Origin: Bacillus sp. ZZV12-4809 | Lineage (GTDB): Bacteria > Bacillota > Bacilli > Bacillales > Cytobacillaceae | DNA: 57,505 bases | Assembly: GCF_009849585.1 (NCBI RefSeq) | Contig: NZ_VCRN01000029.1 | Location: 1-57,505, forward strand | Reading direction: 5' to 3' | Shown: positions 39,324-49,474 of the stretch, in pieces | How positions within the stretch are numbered: position 1 is the stretch's first letter | How the letters are laid out: every line of letters starts with the position of its first letter | The notes under the pieces: model-generated | What the model was told of the DNA's origin: nothing | The model's input: the letters and a program-made list of their open reading frames with translations, nothing else | Databases searched by the model: none | Made by a program: the position numbers and the translations under genes

Positions 39324-40061
39324 ATGAAAACAGGAACACTGAAGCAGATTTTATTGATAACGGATGGCTGTTCAAATCAGGGTGAAGATCCCATTGCTAT
39401 GGCGGCTTTAGCCAAGGAGCAGGGAATAACGGTGAATGTAATCGGAGTTATGGAGCAGGATGTCATTGATGAACAGGGAATGAATGAAATAGAAGGTATT
39501 GCAATGTCAGGAGGAGGAGTCAGTCAGGTAGTCTACTCTCAGCAGCTATCACAGACTGTACAGATGGTGACAAGAAAAGCTATGACACAGACTCTGCAGG
39601 GAGTGGTGAACAAAGAGCTCCAGCAGATCCTCGGCGGCCCCAAAACAATGGATGATCTCCCGCCGGATCAGCGCGGCGAAGTGATGGAGGTCGTGGATGA
39701 ATTGGGTGAGACCGTCGAGCTTGAAGTGCTGGTCCTCGTTGATACCAGTGCAAGCATGAAGCATAAGCTTCCGACTGTTAAGGAAGCCTTGCTGGACCTG
39801 TCCTTAAGCCTCAATGCCCGCTCTGGTGATAACCGTTTTTCCGTATTTGTATTTCCCGGGAAAAAGAAAGATGTCGAAAAACTGCTTGATTGGACACCGA
39901 ATCTTGAATCGCTGACCAGCATATTCTCGAAATTGACAACAGGCGGGATTACACCAACAGGCCCGGCCATTCAAGAGGCATTAAATCATTTCAAGAAAAA
40001 ACGTTCATTAAGGAGTCTGCTTTCCCGTGATGATGAATCATTCTTTGAAGAGTCAGTGTAA
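39324..40061 (+). CDS. yabS: VWA-domain protein YabS
   Basis: The 245-residue protein carries two von Willebrand A-type regions: an N-terminal LLITDGCSNQGEDP half and a complete MIDAS-like DTSASM (about 142-147) with TTGGITPTGPA later. It is conserved between spoIIE and yabT in Bacillus, expressed in sporulation, with unknown function. ATG 39324 follows GGAGGGG at 9 nt. It overlaps yabT by about 32 nt. Confidence 0.92.
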   Translation: MKTGTLKQILLITDGCSNQGEDPIAMAALAKEQGITVNVIGVMEQDVIDEQGMNEIEGIAMSGGGVSQVVYSQQLSQTVQMVTRKAMTQTLQGVVNKELQQILGGPKTMDDLPPDQRGEVMEVVDELGETVELEVLVLVDTSASMKHKLPTVKEALLDLSLSLNARSGDNRFSVFVFPGKKKDVEKLLDWTPNLESLTSIFSKLTTGGITPTGPAIQEALNHFKKKRSLRSLLSRDDESFFEESV

Positions 40062-41007
40062 AGTAAACCCTGGTACTGTGATTGAAGGAAAATGGCACCG
40101 CAGCCGATATACCATTGTAAAGGAATTGGGCTATGGTGCTAATGGGATTGTTTATCTCGCCAAAAACCAAAATCAGCAGGTTGCTTTGAAAATGAGTGAT
40201 AACGGGATGTCCATCACGTCCGAAGTGAACGTCCTTAAATCCTTTGCAAAGGTCCAAGGCTCTGCCCTCGGGCCTTCTTTGCTTGATGTCGATGATTGGG
40301 AACGAAGGAGCGGCAAGGTTTCATTCTATGTAATGGAATATATTCAGGGGCCTGATCTGCTGACATTCATTCAGCAGAAGGGGCCATCCTGGACCGGTGT
40401 TTTATTGGTACAGCTTCTGAACGATCTGGATGCGCTGCATAAAGCAGGATGGGTGTTTGGTGATTTAAAGCCGGATAATCTAATCGTAACAGGTCCTCCC
40501 TCGAGAATACGCACCATTGATGTGGGCGGCACTACCATTCAGGGCAGGGCAATAAAAGAATTTACCGAGTTCTATGATCGCGGTTATTGGGGTTTGGGGA
40601 CCAGAAAGGCTGACCCTGCTTATGATCTCTTTGCTGCAGCCATGATTTTAATCAATACGGCATACCCAAAAAGGTTTGCCAAGACAACGGGTGACCTTAA
40701 ACAGCTCAAAATGATGGTCCGCCAAAAGAAAGAACTGCTGAAATACGAAGATGTTATTCTGAATGCACTGCAGGGCGGGTATAGCTCAGCAGGTGAAATG
40801 AGAAATGATATGCTCCAGCTCACTCGTGCAAATCCGGTGCAAAGAAGTATGGTAAGCAGGAATCCTGGAAAAACAGCCAGCCAGCAGCCAGCCAGCAGGC
40901 AAATGCGCAGGCAGAAAAGTAAAAAAGGGAGCTTCTTTGAAACTCTGCTTATTACTCTTATTGTCACCCTGCTATATTTCATATATATTTATGGGCAGCT
41001 GATGTGA
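40030..41007 (+). CDS. yabT: Hanks-type serine/threonine kinase YabT
   Basis: YabT is a DNA-activated sporulation kinase with a C-terminal membrane anchor (B. subtilis). The 325-residue protein has the glycine loop GYGANGIVYL, the ATP lysine in VALKM, and the catalytic loop FGDLKPDN (HRD replaced by FGD), with DVGG instead of DFG. The last 25 residues (TLLITLIVTLLYFIYIYG) form one membrane segment. The start is ATG 40030; GTG 40027 is possible. AAGGAG lies upstream inside yabS. Confidence 0.93.
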   Translation: MMNHSLKSQCKVNPGTVIEGKWHRSRYTIVKELGYGANGIVYLAKNQNQQVALKMSDNGMSITSEVNVLKSFAKVQGSALGPSLLDVDDWERRSGKVSFYVMEYIQGPDLLTFIQQKGPSWTGVLLVQLLNDLDALHKAGWVFGDLKPDNLIVTGPPSRIRTIDVGGTTIQGRAIKEFTEFYDRGYWGLGTRKADPAYDLFAAAMILINTAYPKRFAKTTGDLKQLKMMVRQKKELLKYEDVILNALQGGYSSAGEMRNDMLQLTRANPVQRSMVSRNPGKTASQQPASRQMRRQKSKKGSFFETLLITLIVTLLYFIYIYGQLM

Positions 41008-41168
41008 ATTTCAAAGAAATGAAACTTTCCTTCCTGTGACCCGTATTATAATCTTAATCCCTTTTGATATTTTTCCTTAAAAAGTGATATGCTTTTCTAT
41101 AGGAAGGATTATGCTGCCCTTTGCAGGGGTAATAGTAAATATATCTAAATAGGATAAGGAAGAAGCCT

Positions 41169-42557
41169 ATGCTCGAAGAGAAAGTGAGTGCTTTCCTTAA
41201 GAAAAAGGGATTGAATTTAAAAGGTAAGAAAATAGTAATTGGTGTATCAGGCGGGCCGGATTCCATCGCCCTGCTCCATTATTTTTGGAGCAGGCAGCAG
41301 CATCAGCAGACAGAACTGATTGCCGCACATGTCGATCATATGTTCAGAGGTGAAGAATCCCTTCAGGACGCCATGTTTGTGAAAGATTACTGCAGAGACA
41401 AAGCCATTCCATTTGAAATGGAAAGAGTGAATGTGCCTGAGTATATGGAGAAGTCCGGGAAGAGTTCACAGACAGCTGCCAGGGATTGCCGCTACAGCTT
41501 TTACCAAAGAACAGCCGATAAATATGGGGCAGATTATATTGCGCTTGGGCATCATGGAGATGATCAGGTTGAAACCATCTTAATGCGCCTTACAAGAGGA
41601 AGCACAGGCAGCGCCAGAGCCGGAATTCCCTTTACGCGTCCGTTCGGCGATTATACGATTATCCGTCCGTTCCTGTGCTTGAACAGAGCTGAAATCGAAC
41701 ACTATTGTCTGAAGGGGTCTCTTAACCCAAGGCGGGATCCAAGCAATGAAAAAGGCATATACAGCCGCAACCGCTTCAGGGCAGAAGTGCTCCCATTCCT
41801 GAGAAAAGAAAATCCTCAGGTGCATGAGCATTTTCAAAAATTCAGTGAAGATTTGCAAAGTGATGAAGCATATCTGCAGGAATTAACCGTCCATAAAATG
41901 AATACAGTAATGAAAAAGAATGCCAATGGGGAAATTAGTGTGGATATTGATGCTTTTGAGGCAATGCCAATGCCTTTACAAAGGAGAGGGATTCAACTAA
42001 TATTAAACTATCTTTATAAGGAAAGGCCGGCATCGTTATCGGCTTCTCATATAGAGAGTGTTTTTTCCTTAATGAAAAGTCCTCATCCATCGGGAAATTT
42101 AGATTTTCCAGGCGGTTTACATATTGTACGCTCCTACCGGCAATGCCACTTTTTATTCCCGAAGGAACCTGTACAATCCTATCGATATGAAATCTTCAAA
42201 CCTGCAAGCATAAAACTCCCAAACGGCGGATCGATTATTCTTGAATATGCTGACTGTCCTGATGGAAATCTAAACAATGAAACCCTTGTATTAGACAGGG
42301 ACGGTGTTTCTTTTCCAATCATTATCAGGACAAGAGAAAAGGGAGACCGTATGACGCTTAAAGGGATGCAGGGGTCCCGAAAGATTAAGGATATTTTCAT
42401 CGATCATAAAATACCGCTGCATGATCGGAAAACCTGGCCAATCGTGACAGATGCACAGGGCAGGATCCTATGGGTGCCAGGTTTGAAGAAGTCGCATGAT
42501 GATAGGCAGCAGCAATCCTGCTCAAGTTATATTATTTTACAATACATAAAGCAATGA
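41169..42557 (+). CDS. tilS: tRNA(Ile)-lysidine synthase
   Basis: TilS converts C34 of tRNA-Ile2 to lysidine, which changes decoding from AUG to AUA. The 462-residue protein has the PP-loop SGGPDS at 27-32, the AAHVDHMFRGEES segment, GHHGDDQVET, and C-terminal TilS domains. AAGGAAG precedes the ATG. hprT follows after 20 nt, as in most Bacilli, where the pair is essential for growth. Confidence 0.97.
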   Translation: MLEEKVSAFLKKKGLNLKGKKIVIGVSGGPDSIALLHYFWSRQQHQQTELIAAHVDHMFRGEESLQDAMFVKDYCRDKAIPFEMERVNVPEYMEKSGKSSQTAARDCRYSFYQRTADKYGADYIALGHHGDDQVETILMRLTRGSTGSARAGIPFTRPFGDYTIIRPFLCLNRAEIEHYCLKGSLNPRRDPSNEKGIYSRNRFRAEVLPFLRKENPQVHEHFQKFSEDLQSDEAYLQELTVHKMNTVMKKNANGEISVDIDAFEAMPMPLQRRGIQLILNYLYKERPASLSASHIESVFSLMKSPHPSGNLDFPGGLHIVRSYRQCHFLFPKEPVQSYRYEIFKPASIKLPNGGSIILEYADCPDGNLNNETLVLDRDGVSFPIIIRTREKGDRMTLKGMQGSRKIKDIFIDHKIPLHDRKTWPIVTDAQGRILWVPGLKKSHDDRQQQSCSSYIILQYIKQ

Positions 42558-42577
42558 TCTTCTAGGGGGCACAAAAA

Positions 42578-43126
42578 ATGATGAAGAATGATATTGAAAA
42601 AGTACTGATTTCGGAAGAGGAGCTGCAGGATAAGATTAAATCCCTTGCTGCTGAACTTACGGAAGAATACCAGGATCGATTTCCGCTTGCCATTGGGGTT
42701 TTAAAAGGGGCAATGCCTTTCATGAGCGACCTTTTAAAGCGTGTGGATACATATCTTGAGATGGACTTCATGGATGTATCAAGCTATGGGAATTCAATGG
42801 TATCTTCAGGAGAAGTCAAAATTCTGAAAGACCTTGATACTTCTGTGGAAGGCAGAGATATTCTGATCATTGAAGATATCATCGACAGCGGCTTGACACT
42901 CAGCTACCTGGTTGAGCTGTTCCGCTACAGAAAAGCGAAAAGCATTAAGATTGTAACACTGCTTGACAAGCCAACAGGAAGAAAGGCTGATATCAAAGCG
43001 GATTATGTAGGGTTTATTGTTCCTGATGCGTTCGTAGTCGGATATGGCCTGGACTATGCGGAGAAGTACCGCAATCTTCCTTATATTGGAGTGCTGAAGC
43101 CGGAAGTATACAGCAATAACGATTAA
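42578..43126 (+). CDS. hprT: Hypoxanthine-guanine phosphoribosyltransferase
   Basis: HprT salvages hypoxanthine and guanine with PRPP. The 182-residue protein has the [14 protein letters not shown] flap region and the PRPP loop [12 protein letters not shown] (about 99-110). TAGGGGGC precedes two adjacent ATG codons; the first is used here. In B. subtilis HprT also regulates ftsH together with TilS (established knowledge), and ftsH is next. Confidence 0.97.
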   Translation: MMKNDIEKVLISEEELQDKIKSLAAELTEEYQDRFPLAIGVLKGAMPFMSDLLKRVDTYLEMDFMDVSSYGNSMVSSGEVKILKDLDTSVEGRDILIIEDIIDSGLTLSYLVELFRYRKAKSIKIVTLLDKPTGRKADIKADYVGFIVPDAFVVGYGLDYAEKYRNLPYIGVLKPEVYSNND

Positions 43127-43202
43127 GGAAATCCTAAGCATGATCTTGGATTAAAGCCCTTTACTGAAACAAGAATCACCCGGTTTTAAGAAGTCTAATT
43201 CC

Positions 43203-43232
43203 TTGTATTGGCATGATTTTCTATGATACTAT
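43203..43232 (+). promoter_or_regulatory. Sigma-A promoter of ftsH
   Basis: TTGTAT (43203-43208) and TACTAT (43227-43232) are separated by 18 nt, 37 nt before the ftsH start. Confidence 0.55.
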
Positions 43233-43268
43233 ACACTATAGTTTGTTTACCGTGGGAGGAGGTAAGGG

Positions 43269-45260
43269 ATGAATCGGATCTTCCGGAATACCATCTTTTA
43301 TTTATTAATATTTTTAGTCATTATTGGAGTTGTCAGCTTCTTTAATGGCAACAATGAACCAACGGAGCACATCTCTTATAATAAATTTGTTGATCATTTG
43401 GAAAGCGGCGATGTTACGTCCATTTCCCTTCAGCCTGAGAGAGGTGTTTTTGAAGTACGGGGTAAGCTTAAGGGATATGAGGAAGGCAAATTCTTCCTGA
43501 CTTATATCATGAACAATGATAATATCCTTGACCGTGTGGACCAATTAGCCCAGACATCAGATGTTGATGTTATGCCGGCTAAGGAAACAAGCGGCTGGGT
43601 TACATTCTTTACGTCAATCATTCCTTTCATCATCATCTTCATTCTATTCTTCTTCCTGCTGAATCAGGCGCAGGGCGGAGGCAGCCGAGTGATGAACTTT
43701 GGCAAAAGCAAAGCCAAGCTGTATGATGAAAGCAAAAAGAAAGTGCGCTTTAAAGATGTTGCAGGCGCCGATGAAGAAAAGCAGGAGCTTGTTGAGGTCG
43801 TTGAATTCCTTAAAGACCCGCGCAAGTTTGCTGAATTAGGAGCGAGAATTCCTAAAGGGGTTCTTCTTGTAGGACCTCCGGGAACAGGTAAAACCTTGCT
43901 TGCACGGGCAGCTGCCGGTGAAGCGGGCGTTCCGTTCTTCTCTATAAGCGGTTCTGATTTCGTTGAAATGTTCGTTGGTGTGGGTGCTTCCCGTGTCCGC
44001 GACTTATTCGAAAATGCGAAAAAGAATGCGCCATGTATTATTTTCATCGATGAAATTGATGCTGTAGGGCGTCAGCGTGGTGCCGGCCTTGGCGGCGGAC
44101 ATGATGAACGCGAGCAGACCCTAAATCAGCTTCTTGTTGAAATGGATGGATTTGGAGCAAATGAAGGAATTATCATCATTGCTGCCACAAACCGACCTGA
44201 TATTCTTGACCCGGCATTATTGCGTCCGGGACGTTTTGACAGACAGATTACAGTTGACCGCCCGGATGTCAAAGGCCGTGAAGCAGTGCTTAAAGTACAT
44301 GCCCGCAACAAGCCTTTAGATGAGTCGGTTAACTTAAAGAGCATTGCAATGCGCACTCCTGGATTTTCAGGTGCAGACCTTGAAAATCTATTGAATGAAG
44401 CAGCGCTTGTGGCTGCCCGCCGCAATAAGAAAAAAGTCGATATGGAAGATATCGATGAAGCAACAGACCGCGTTATTGCTGGACCAGCCAAGAAGAGCCG
44501 TGTTATTTCCCAAAAGGAAAGAAACATTGTTGCCTTCCATGAAGCAGGTCATACAGTCATCGGTTTGGTGCTTGATGAAGCAGAGATGGTTCATAAGGTT
44601 ACAATCGTGCCTCGCGGCCAGGCCGGCGGATATGCGGTTATGCTTCCAAAAGAAGACCGCTACTTCCAGACGAAGCCTGAGCTTCTCGACAAAATTGTCG
44701 GATTGCTTGGCGGACGTGTGGCTGAAGAAATCGTCTTCGGTGAAGTAAGCACAGGTGCCCATAATGACTTCCAGCGTGCGACAGGCATTGCCCGCCGCAT
44801 GGTAACCGAATTTGGAATGAGCGACAAGCTAGGACCATTACAGTTCGGTCAGTCTCAGGGCGGCCAGGTATTCCTTGGACGTGACTTCCATAATGAGCAG
44901 AACTATTCAGATGCAATCGCATATGAAATCGATCTTGAGATCCAGCGCATAATCAAGGAATCTTATGAAAGAGCAAGAAAGCTCTTAACAGAAAACCGTG
45001 ATAAGCTGAATCTGATTGCAAATACCTTGCTTGAAGTTGAAACGCTTGATGCAGAACAAATCAAGCACTTATCAGACCATGGCAGACTGCCTGACCGTTC
45101 AGCGACTTCCATTTCAACAGATGAAGATGTGAAAGTAAACATTAGCATCAAGAAAGACGATCCTGCTGAAACAGGCGAAATCACTGAAACAAGGGAAGGC
45201 TCAAGTCCAGCTGAAGCGGATGTGCCACCTGCCATCGACGAAGAACGCAAAGACAGATAA
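43269..45260 (+). CDS. ftsH: ATP-dependent zinc metalloprotease FtsH
   Basis: FtsH is a membrane-bound AAA+ protease that degrades misfolded membrane proteins and Spo0E-type regulators. The 663-residue protein has two membrane segments (about 6-24 and 112-132), Walker A GPPGTGKT at 202-209, Walker [12 protein letters not shown], the [11 protein letters not shown], and the zinc site HEAGH at 424-428. The C-terminal tail is acidic. GGAGGAGGTAAGGG precedes the ATG. A terminator follows. Confidence 0.98.
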   Translation: MNRIFRNTIFYLLIFLVIIGVVSFFNGNNEPTEHISYNKFVDHLESGDVTSISLQPERGVFEVRGKLKGYEEGKFFLTYIMNNDNILDRVDQLAQTSDVDVMPAKETSGWVTFFTSIIPFIIIFILFFFLLNQAQGGGSRVMNFGKSKAKLYDESKKKVRFKDVAGADEEKQELVEVVEFLKDPRKFAELGARIPKGVLLVGPPGTGKTLLARAAAGEAGVPFFSISGSDFVEMFVGVGASRVRDLFENAKKNAPCIIFIDEIDAVGRQRGAGLGGGHDEREQTLNQLLVEMDGFGANEGIIIIAATNRPDILDPALLRPGRFDRQITVDRPDVKGREAVLKVHARNKPLDESVNLKSIAMRTPGFSGADLENLLNEAALVAARRNKKKVDMEDIDEATDRVIAGPAKKSRVISQKERNIVAFHEAGHTVIGLVLDEAEMVHKVTIVPRGQAGGYAVMLPKEDRYFQTKPELLDKIVGLLGGRVAEEIVFGEVSTGAHNDFQRATGIARRMVTEFGMSDKLGPLQFGQSQGGQVFLGRDFHNEQNYSDAIAYEIDLEIQRIIKESYERARKLLTENRDKLNLIANTLLEVETLDAEQIKHLSDHGRLPDRSATSISTDEDVKVNISIKKDDPAETGEITETREGSSPAEADVPPAIDEERKDR

Positions 45261-45267
45261 TCATCGA

Positions 45268-45294
45268 AAAGCGCCTCCAGGGGCGCTTTTTTTT
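45268..45294 (+). terminator. terminator after ftsH
   Basis: AAAGCGCC and GGCGCTTT form a perfect 8-bp stem followed by a run of T residues. Confidence 0.94.
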
Positions 45295-45414
45295 GCCGCA
45301 AAATATCAATTCCCAGGCTGCCCGGAATTTTCGATTACACGAATCAACAGCAGTTGTGATATGATGTTTTCAGTGAAAAAAAGCGTTTTAAATAATCATA
45401 AAGTGGTGAGAATG

Positions 45415-46194
45415 GTGATCTTTGTTTTCGACGTAGGGAATACGAATATCGTTCTGGGTGTCTATGACCAAGATGAATTAAAGCATCATTGGCGAATTGA
45501 AACCAACCGGAATAAAACAGAAGATGAATACGGGATGATTGTGAAGTCTCTGTTTGAGAATGTAAATCTTTCCTTTTCAGATATAGATGGCATTATCATT
45601 TCCTCTGTAGTGCCGCCAATCATGTTTTCGCTTGAAAGAATGTGCCAGAAATACTTCCGTGTAAAGCCCCTTGTGGTGGGGCCTGGAATCAAAACAGGCT
45701 TAAACATCAAGTATGAGAACCCCAGAGAAGTAGGGGCAGACCGCATTGTCAATGCTATAGCGGCCATTCATGAATATGGAAGCCCGTTAGTTATTGTCGA
45801 TTTTGGAACAGCCACTACCTATTGCTATATCAATGAAAATAAGCAGTATATGGGCGGAGCCATTGCCCCGGGAATCGGGATTTCGACAGAGGCTCTTTAT
45901 TCCCGTGCAGCGAAGCTTCCAAGAATAGAAATTGCCCGTCCTGACCATATTGTCGGAAAAAATACCGTATCTGCCATGCAGGCTGGAATTCTATATGGTT
46001 ACGTCGGCCAGGTTGAAGGAATTGTCAAAAGAATGAAAGATCAGGCTGACGAACAACCGACTGTCATTGCTACAGGCGGCCTTGCAGGGCTCATCGCACA
46101 GGAGTCGGATATTATCGATGTTGTGGATCCTTTTTTAACTTTAAAGGGTCTGCAGATTATTTATAAACGAAATATGGAAAACATAAAAAAATAG
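45415..46194 (+). CDS. coaX: Type III pantothenate kinase
   Basis: CoaX phosphorylates pantothenate in coenzyme A synthesis. The 259-residue ASKHA-fold protein has [12 protein letters not shown] (phosphate 1 loop), the [10 protein letters not shown] motif and [11 protein letters not shown] 45415 gives the usual [11 protein letters not shown] start with GGTGAG 4 nt upstream; ATG 45412 is too close to that site. The open frame extends upstream through the ftsH terminator, which is not coding. Confidence 0.96.
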   Translation: MIFVFDVGNTNIVLGVYDQDELKHHWRIETNRNKTEDEYGMIVKSLFENVNLSFSDIDGIIISSVVPPIMFSLERMCQKYFRVKPLVVGPGIKTGLNIKYENPREVGADRIVNAIAAIHEYGSPLVIVDFGTATTYCYINENKQYMGGAIAPGIGISTEALYSRAAKLPRIEIARPDHIVGKNTVSAMQAGILYGYVGQVEGIVKRMKDQADEQPTVIATGGLAGLIAQESDIIDVVDPFLTLKGLQIIYKRNMENIKK

Positions 46195-46210
46195 TACTTT
46201 TTGAAATTCG

Positions 46211-46278
46211 AAAATTGTCTTGCGCAAGCGTCTACCCCCTCGAGGTATCGGGGGTGGGCAAGGCGCTTGCGCTTTTCG
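46211..46278 (+). repeat. Dispersed hairpin element, copy F
   Basis: This is the most symmetrical copy: GCGCAAGCG pairs with CGCTTGCGC over 9 bp and CCCCC with GGGGG, around TCGAGGTATC. It starts AATTGTCTTGCGC and ends GCGCTTTTCG, 4 nt before the AAAGGAG of hslO. Confidence 0.88.
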
Positions 46279-46294
46279 TGGAAAGGAGCAAAAA

Positions 46295-47173
46295 ATGAGC
46301 GATTATTTAATTAAAGCACTTGCATATGATGGACAAGTCCGTGCCTATGCATCCCGTACCACCGAAACAGTTGGAGAGGGCCAGCGCAGACATTATACAT
46401 GGCCAACCGCATCAGCTGCTTTGGGAAGAGCCATGACGGCAGGCGTGATGATGGGTGCCATGCTGAAAGGCGATAACAAGCTGACCATAAAAATTGAAGG
46501 CGGCGGTCCGATTGGCGCCATTCTGGTAGACAGCAATGCAAATGGAGAGGTGCGCGGATATGTAACAAATCCGCAGACGCACTTCGATCTGAATGAGCAG
46601 GGCAAGCTTGACGTGCGCCGTGCGGTCGGCACTGAAGGGACCCTGACTGTCGTGAAGGACATCGGAATGAGGGAACACTTCACAGGACAGGTCCCGCTGA
46701 TTTCCGGAGAACTTGGGGAAGACTTCACTTATTACTTTGTTACTTCTGAACAGGTGCCTTCTTCAGTTGGGGTGGGTGTTCTCGTTAACCCTGACAACTC
46801 CATTCTTGCTGCAGGGGGATTCATTCTGCAGCTCATGCCGGGAACAGGTGAAGAGACGATTACTTTAATTGAGAACAGACTGAAAGAAATTCCGCCTGTA
46901 TCGAAATTGATCCAGCAGGGCTTAACGCCTGAAGAGCTATTGGAAACAATTCTTGGCAAGGACAATGTAAAGTTTCTTGAAAAGCTTCCTGTGTCCTTTA
47001 CCTGCACATGTTCAAAAGAGCGTTTTGCGAATGCGATCATCAGTCTCGGAGAAGAAGAAATCCAGCAGATGATCGATGAAGATGGCCAGGCTGAAGCTGC
47101 CTGCCACTTCTGCAACGAGAAATATCATTATACAAAAGAAGAACTGGAAGAATTAAAGACCGAAGTAAATTGA
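46295..47173 (+). CDS. hslO: Redox-regulated chaperone Hsp33
   Basis: Hsp33 is switched on by oxidation to protect proteins from aggregation. The 292-residue protein has the redox zinc site C237-x-C239 and C270-x-x-C273 near its C terminus, and the [20 protein letters not shown] core. AAAGGAG precedes ATG 46295 by 6 nt. An upstream in-frame extension comes from repeat copy F. Confidence 0.98.
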   Translation: MSDYLIKALAYDGQVRAYASRTTETVGEGQRRHYTWPTASAALGRAMTAGVMMGAMLKGDNKLTIKIEGGGPIGAILVDSNANGEVRGYVTNPQTHFDLNEQGKLDVRRAVGTEGTLTVVKDIGMREHFTGQVPLISGELGEDFTYYFVTSEQVPSSVGVGVLVNPDNSILAAGGFILQLMPGTGEETITLIENRLKEIPPVSKLIQQGLTPEELLETILGKDNVKFLEKLPVSFTCTCSKERFANAIISLGEEEIQQMIDEDGQAEAACHFCNEKYHYTKEELEELKTEVN

Positions 47174-47177
47174 AAAG

Positions 47178-47236
47178 ATAAGCGTTTGCCGGTCTCCTAG
47201 GTTCGCCTGAGGCCGGGGCATGCGCTTTTGTTTTTT
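47178..47236 (+). terminator. terminator after hslO
   Basis: AAGCG..TGCCGGTCTC pairs with GAGGCCGGGGCATGCGCTT as a long imperfect hairpin and is followed by TTTTGTTTTTTG. Its end (GCGCTTTTG) resembles the dispersed element's end. Confidence 0.75.
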
Positions 47237-47243
47237 GAACTTG

Positions 47244-47310
47244 GAGAAATGTCCAGCTTCAGTGCCTGCCCTTCGAGGCATTGGGAGGGTAAGGTGCTTG
47301 CGCTTTTCTT
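47244..47310 (+). repeat. Dispersed hairpin element, copy G
   Basis: It starts GAGAAATGTCCAGCTTCAG, has CTGCCCTTCGAGGCATTGGGAGGG in the centre, and ends AAGGTGCTTGCGCTTTTCTT. The GGGGGAGGAG of yacD follows within 3 nt. Confidence 0.8.
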
Positions 47311-47324
47311 AGGGGGAGGAGCAC

Positions 47325-48191
47325 TTGGAAAAGAGACAGCTTTTAATAATCATTGCCGGTTTAGTACTGCTGAATCTTATCACATTGGCCTTTTTGCTTT
47401 TTAAAGGCGATGGCAGCGGGGAAGCAGTCGCAAAAATCGGCGGAGAAAAGATCACCCGCCAGGAATGGCTGAGTGAGATGGAAACAAAGTACGGAAAAAG
47501 CACCTTAAGCGAACTAATTGATCAAAAGGTCATTGAAGAAGCCGGGAAAAAATACGGGGTCAAGATCTCTGATAAGGCAGTAGAGCTTGAGCTGAAAATG
47601 GTCAAGACGATGTACGGCGGCAATTTCACTGATGAGATGAGTGAAGACAAATGGCGCAGGCAAATAAAGAACAATCTTATTCTTGAAGAGCTGCTGACGG
47701 CAGATGTCTCTGTCTCAGAAGAGGAAATGAAGAGCTACTATAATGAGAACAGCAGCCAATTTCATGTACCTGATACCTATCACATCTCTCAAATCATTGT
47801 GAAAACAAAAGAAGAAGCAGAACAGACATTGAAGGAGCTGAAAGAAGGCTCCAGCTTCTCTGTGCTGGCGATGGAACGATCGATTGATGAATTCACTGCT
47901 AACCAGGGGGGGAATGCAGGGTATGTCAGTGAAGATGATGAACATATACCGGCTGAAGTCTTTAAACAGGTCAAAAAACTTAAGCCCGGCAAATGGACCA
48001 AGCCGATTAAAACAGAAGATGGCTATGCGATTGTCATGCTTCACGAGCATTTAAAGGGAGAAAAGTATTCCTTTAAAGAGGTAAAGAACATGATTCGCCG
48101 CCAGATTGCTCTTGAGCAGATGGATGTTCCTGTCTCTGCCAAACCATTCTGGAAAGAGACCGATGTGGAATGGTACTATGGTGAGCAATAA
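47325..48191 (+). CDS. yacD: PrsA-like peptidyl-prolyl cis-trans isomerase (YacD)
   Basis: The 288-residue protein has an N-terminal membrane segment (about 5-26, no lipobox cysteine), a SurA/PrsA-like N domain, and a parvulin (PpiC) domain (about 145-240, HISQIIVKTKEEAEQ and GGNAGYVSED). It likely folds exported proteins at the outer face of the membrane; clients are unknown. TTG 47325 is used because GGGGGAGGAG is 5 nt upstream. Confidence 0.92.
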   Translation: MEKRQLLIIIAGLVLLNLITLAFLLFKGDGSGEAVAKIGGEKITRQEWLSEMETKYGKSTLSELIDQKVIEEAGKKYGVKISDKAVELELKMVKTMYGGNFTDEMSEDKWRRQIKNNLILEELLTADVSVSEEEMKSYYNENSSQFHVPDTYHISQIIVKTKEEAEQTLKELKEGSSFSVLAMERSIDEFTANQGGNAGYVSEDDEHIPAEVFKQVKKLKPGKWTKPIKTEDGYAIVMLHEHLKGEKYSFKEVKNMIRRQIALEQMDVPVSAKPFWKETDVEWYYGEQ

Positions 48192-48197
48192 ATAAAA

Positions 48198-48226
48198 AAA
48201 CGCGGAGTGAATTCCGTGTTTTTTTC
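48198..48226 (+). terminator. terminator after yacD
   Basis: AACGCGGA and TTCCGTGTT pair (one G-U) with a short loop and are followed by seven T residues. Confidence 0.88.
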
Positions 48227-48313
48227 TGCATAAAATGAGTATCATGAATAGAGATGGGTAATTGTCTATAATGACAAAAGTATGAATTTTCTTTTAAATA
48301 CGGAGCAATTTCG

Positions 48314-48342
48314 TTGACATTCCCATTGGAAGTTGGTAAATT
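48314..48342 (+). promoter_or_regulatory. Sigma-A promoter of cysK
   Basis: TTGACA (48314-48319) and TAAATT (48337-48342) are separated by 17 nt. An AT-rich region follows where the B. subtilis CymR operator would lie, but I cannot confirm a CymR site. Confidence 0.8.
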
Positions 48343-48386
48343 TATATTAAACCAATAAAAATAGTCGGAAATAAGGAGTGGGGAAA

Positions 48387-49316
48387 ATGGTACGTGTAGC
48401 AAATTCAATTGCAGATCTTGTTGGGCATACACCAATTGTGAAACTAAACCGTTTAGTTGATGATAATAGCGCAGATGTTTATCTGAAATTGGAATACATG
48501 AATCCGGGGAGCAGCGTTAAAGACCGTATTGCCTTGGCAATGATCACCGCAGCAGAGAATGATGGCAGTCTTAAGCCAGGTGATACCATCATTGAACCGA
48601 CAAGCGGAAATACAGGAATCGGATTAGCCATGATTGCCGCAGCAAAAGGCTATAAAGCCGTTCTTGTAATGCCGGAGACAATGAGTATGGAGCGCCGCAA
48701 CCTGCTTCGTGCATACGGTGCTGACCTTGTCCTCACACCTGGACCGGAAGGAATGGGCGGTGCAATCCGCAAAGCGCAGGAGCTTGCAAAGGAGAATGGC
48801 TATTTCGTGCCTCAGCAGTTTGAAAACCCTGCGAACCCTGAAATTCACCGTTTAACAACAGGACCTGAAATCACAGAGCAAATGGGCGACCAGCTGGATG
48901 CTTTTATTTCTGGAATTGGAACAGGCGGAACGATTTCAGGAGCCGGCCAGGTACTTAAAGAAAAATATAAAGACATCAAAATTTACGCAGTAGAGCCAAC
49001 TGATTCACCTGTCTTATCAGGCGGAAAGCCTGGCCCGCATAAAATCCAGGGAATTGGAGCGGGATTTGTGCCGGATACACTTGATACGAAGATTTATGAT
49101 GAAGTGATCCAGATTTCGAACGATGAGGCATTTGAATATGCCCGCCGCGCGGCCAAGGAAGAAGGAATTCTTGGCGGGATTTCCTCCGGTGCGGCAATCA
49201 GTGCGGCTCTGAAGGTGGCAAAAGAGCTTGGCAAGGGCAAGAAGGTTCTGGCCATTCTCCCAAGTAACGGCGAACGTTATTTAAGTACTCCTTTATACCA
49301 ATTTGATGCTGAATAA
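48387..49316 (+). CDS. cysK: Cysteine synthase (O-acetylserine thiol-lyase)
   Basis: CysK makes cysteine from O-acetylserine and sulfide. The 309-residue PLP enzyme has the catalytic lysine in [10 protein letters not shown] (K about 44), the substrate loop [11 protein letters not shown] and GTGGTISG for phosphate binding. ATG 48387 follows AAGGAG at 8 nt; GTG 48378 in the same frame is within the binding site. It also partners CymR as a regulator in B. subtilis (family knowledge). Confidence 0.97.
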   Translation: MVRVANSIADLVGHTPIVKLNRLVDDNSADVYLKLEYMNPGSSVKDRIALAMITAAENDGSLKPGDTIIEPTSGNTGIGLAMIAAAKGYKAVLVMPETMSMERRNLLRAYGADLVLTPGPEGMGGAIRKAQELAKENGYFVPQQFENPANPEIHRLTTGPEITEQMGDQLDAFISGIGTGGTISGAGQVLKEKYKDIKIYAVEPTDSPVLSGGKPGPHKIQGIGAGFVPDTLDTKIYDEVIQISNDEAFEYARRAAKEEGILGGISSGAAISAALKVAKELGKGKKVLAILPSNGERYLSTPLYQFDAE

Positions 49317-49323
49317 TTGATAG

Positions 49324-49353
49324 AACAGCGGTCTTCGATGGCCGCTGTTTTTT
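49324..49353 (+). terminator. terminator after cysK
   Basis: AACAGCGG and CCGCTGTT form a perfect 8-bp stem followed by TTTTG. Confidence 0.92.
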
Positions 49354-49474
49354 GTTGTATCGGGAACGGCAAAAATTGGTGAGTATACGCTTCAGCTTTT
49401 GTTAATAAAAATTATGAAAGCGTGCCCTGTATCATGTATGATGAAAAATGAGAACTATATAGGGGTGACTTTCA

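Noticed and set aside
48243..48386. S-box (SAM) riboswitch before cysK
   Set aside because: The leader is too short after the promoter and lacks the conserved S-box core.
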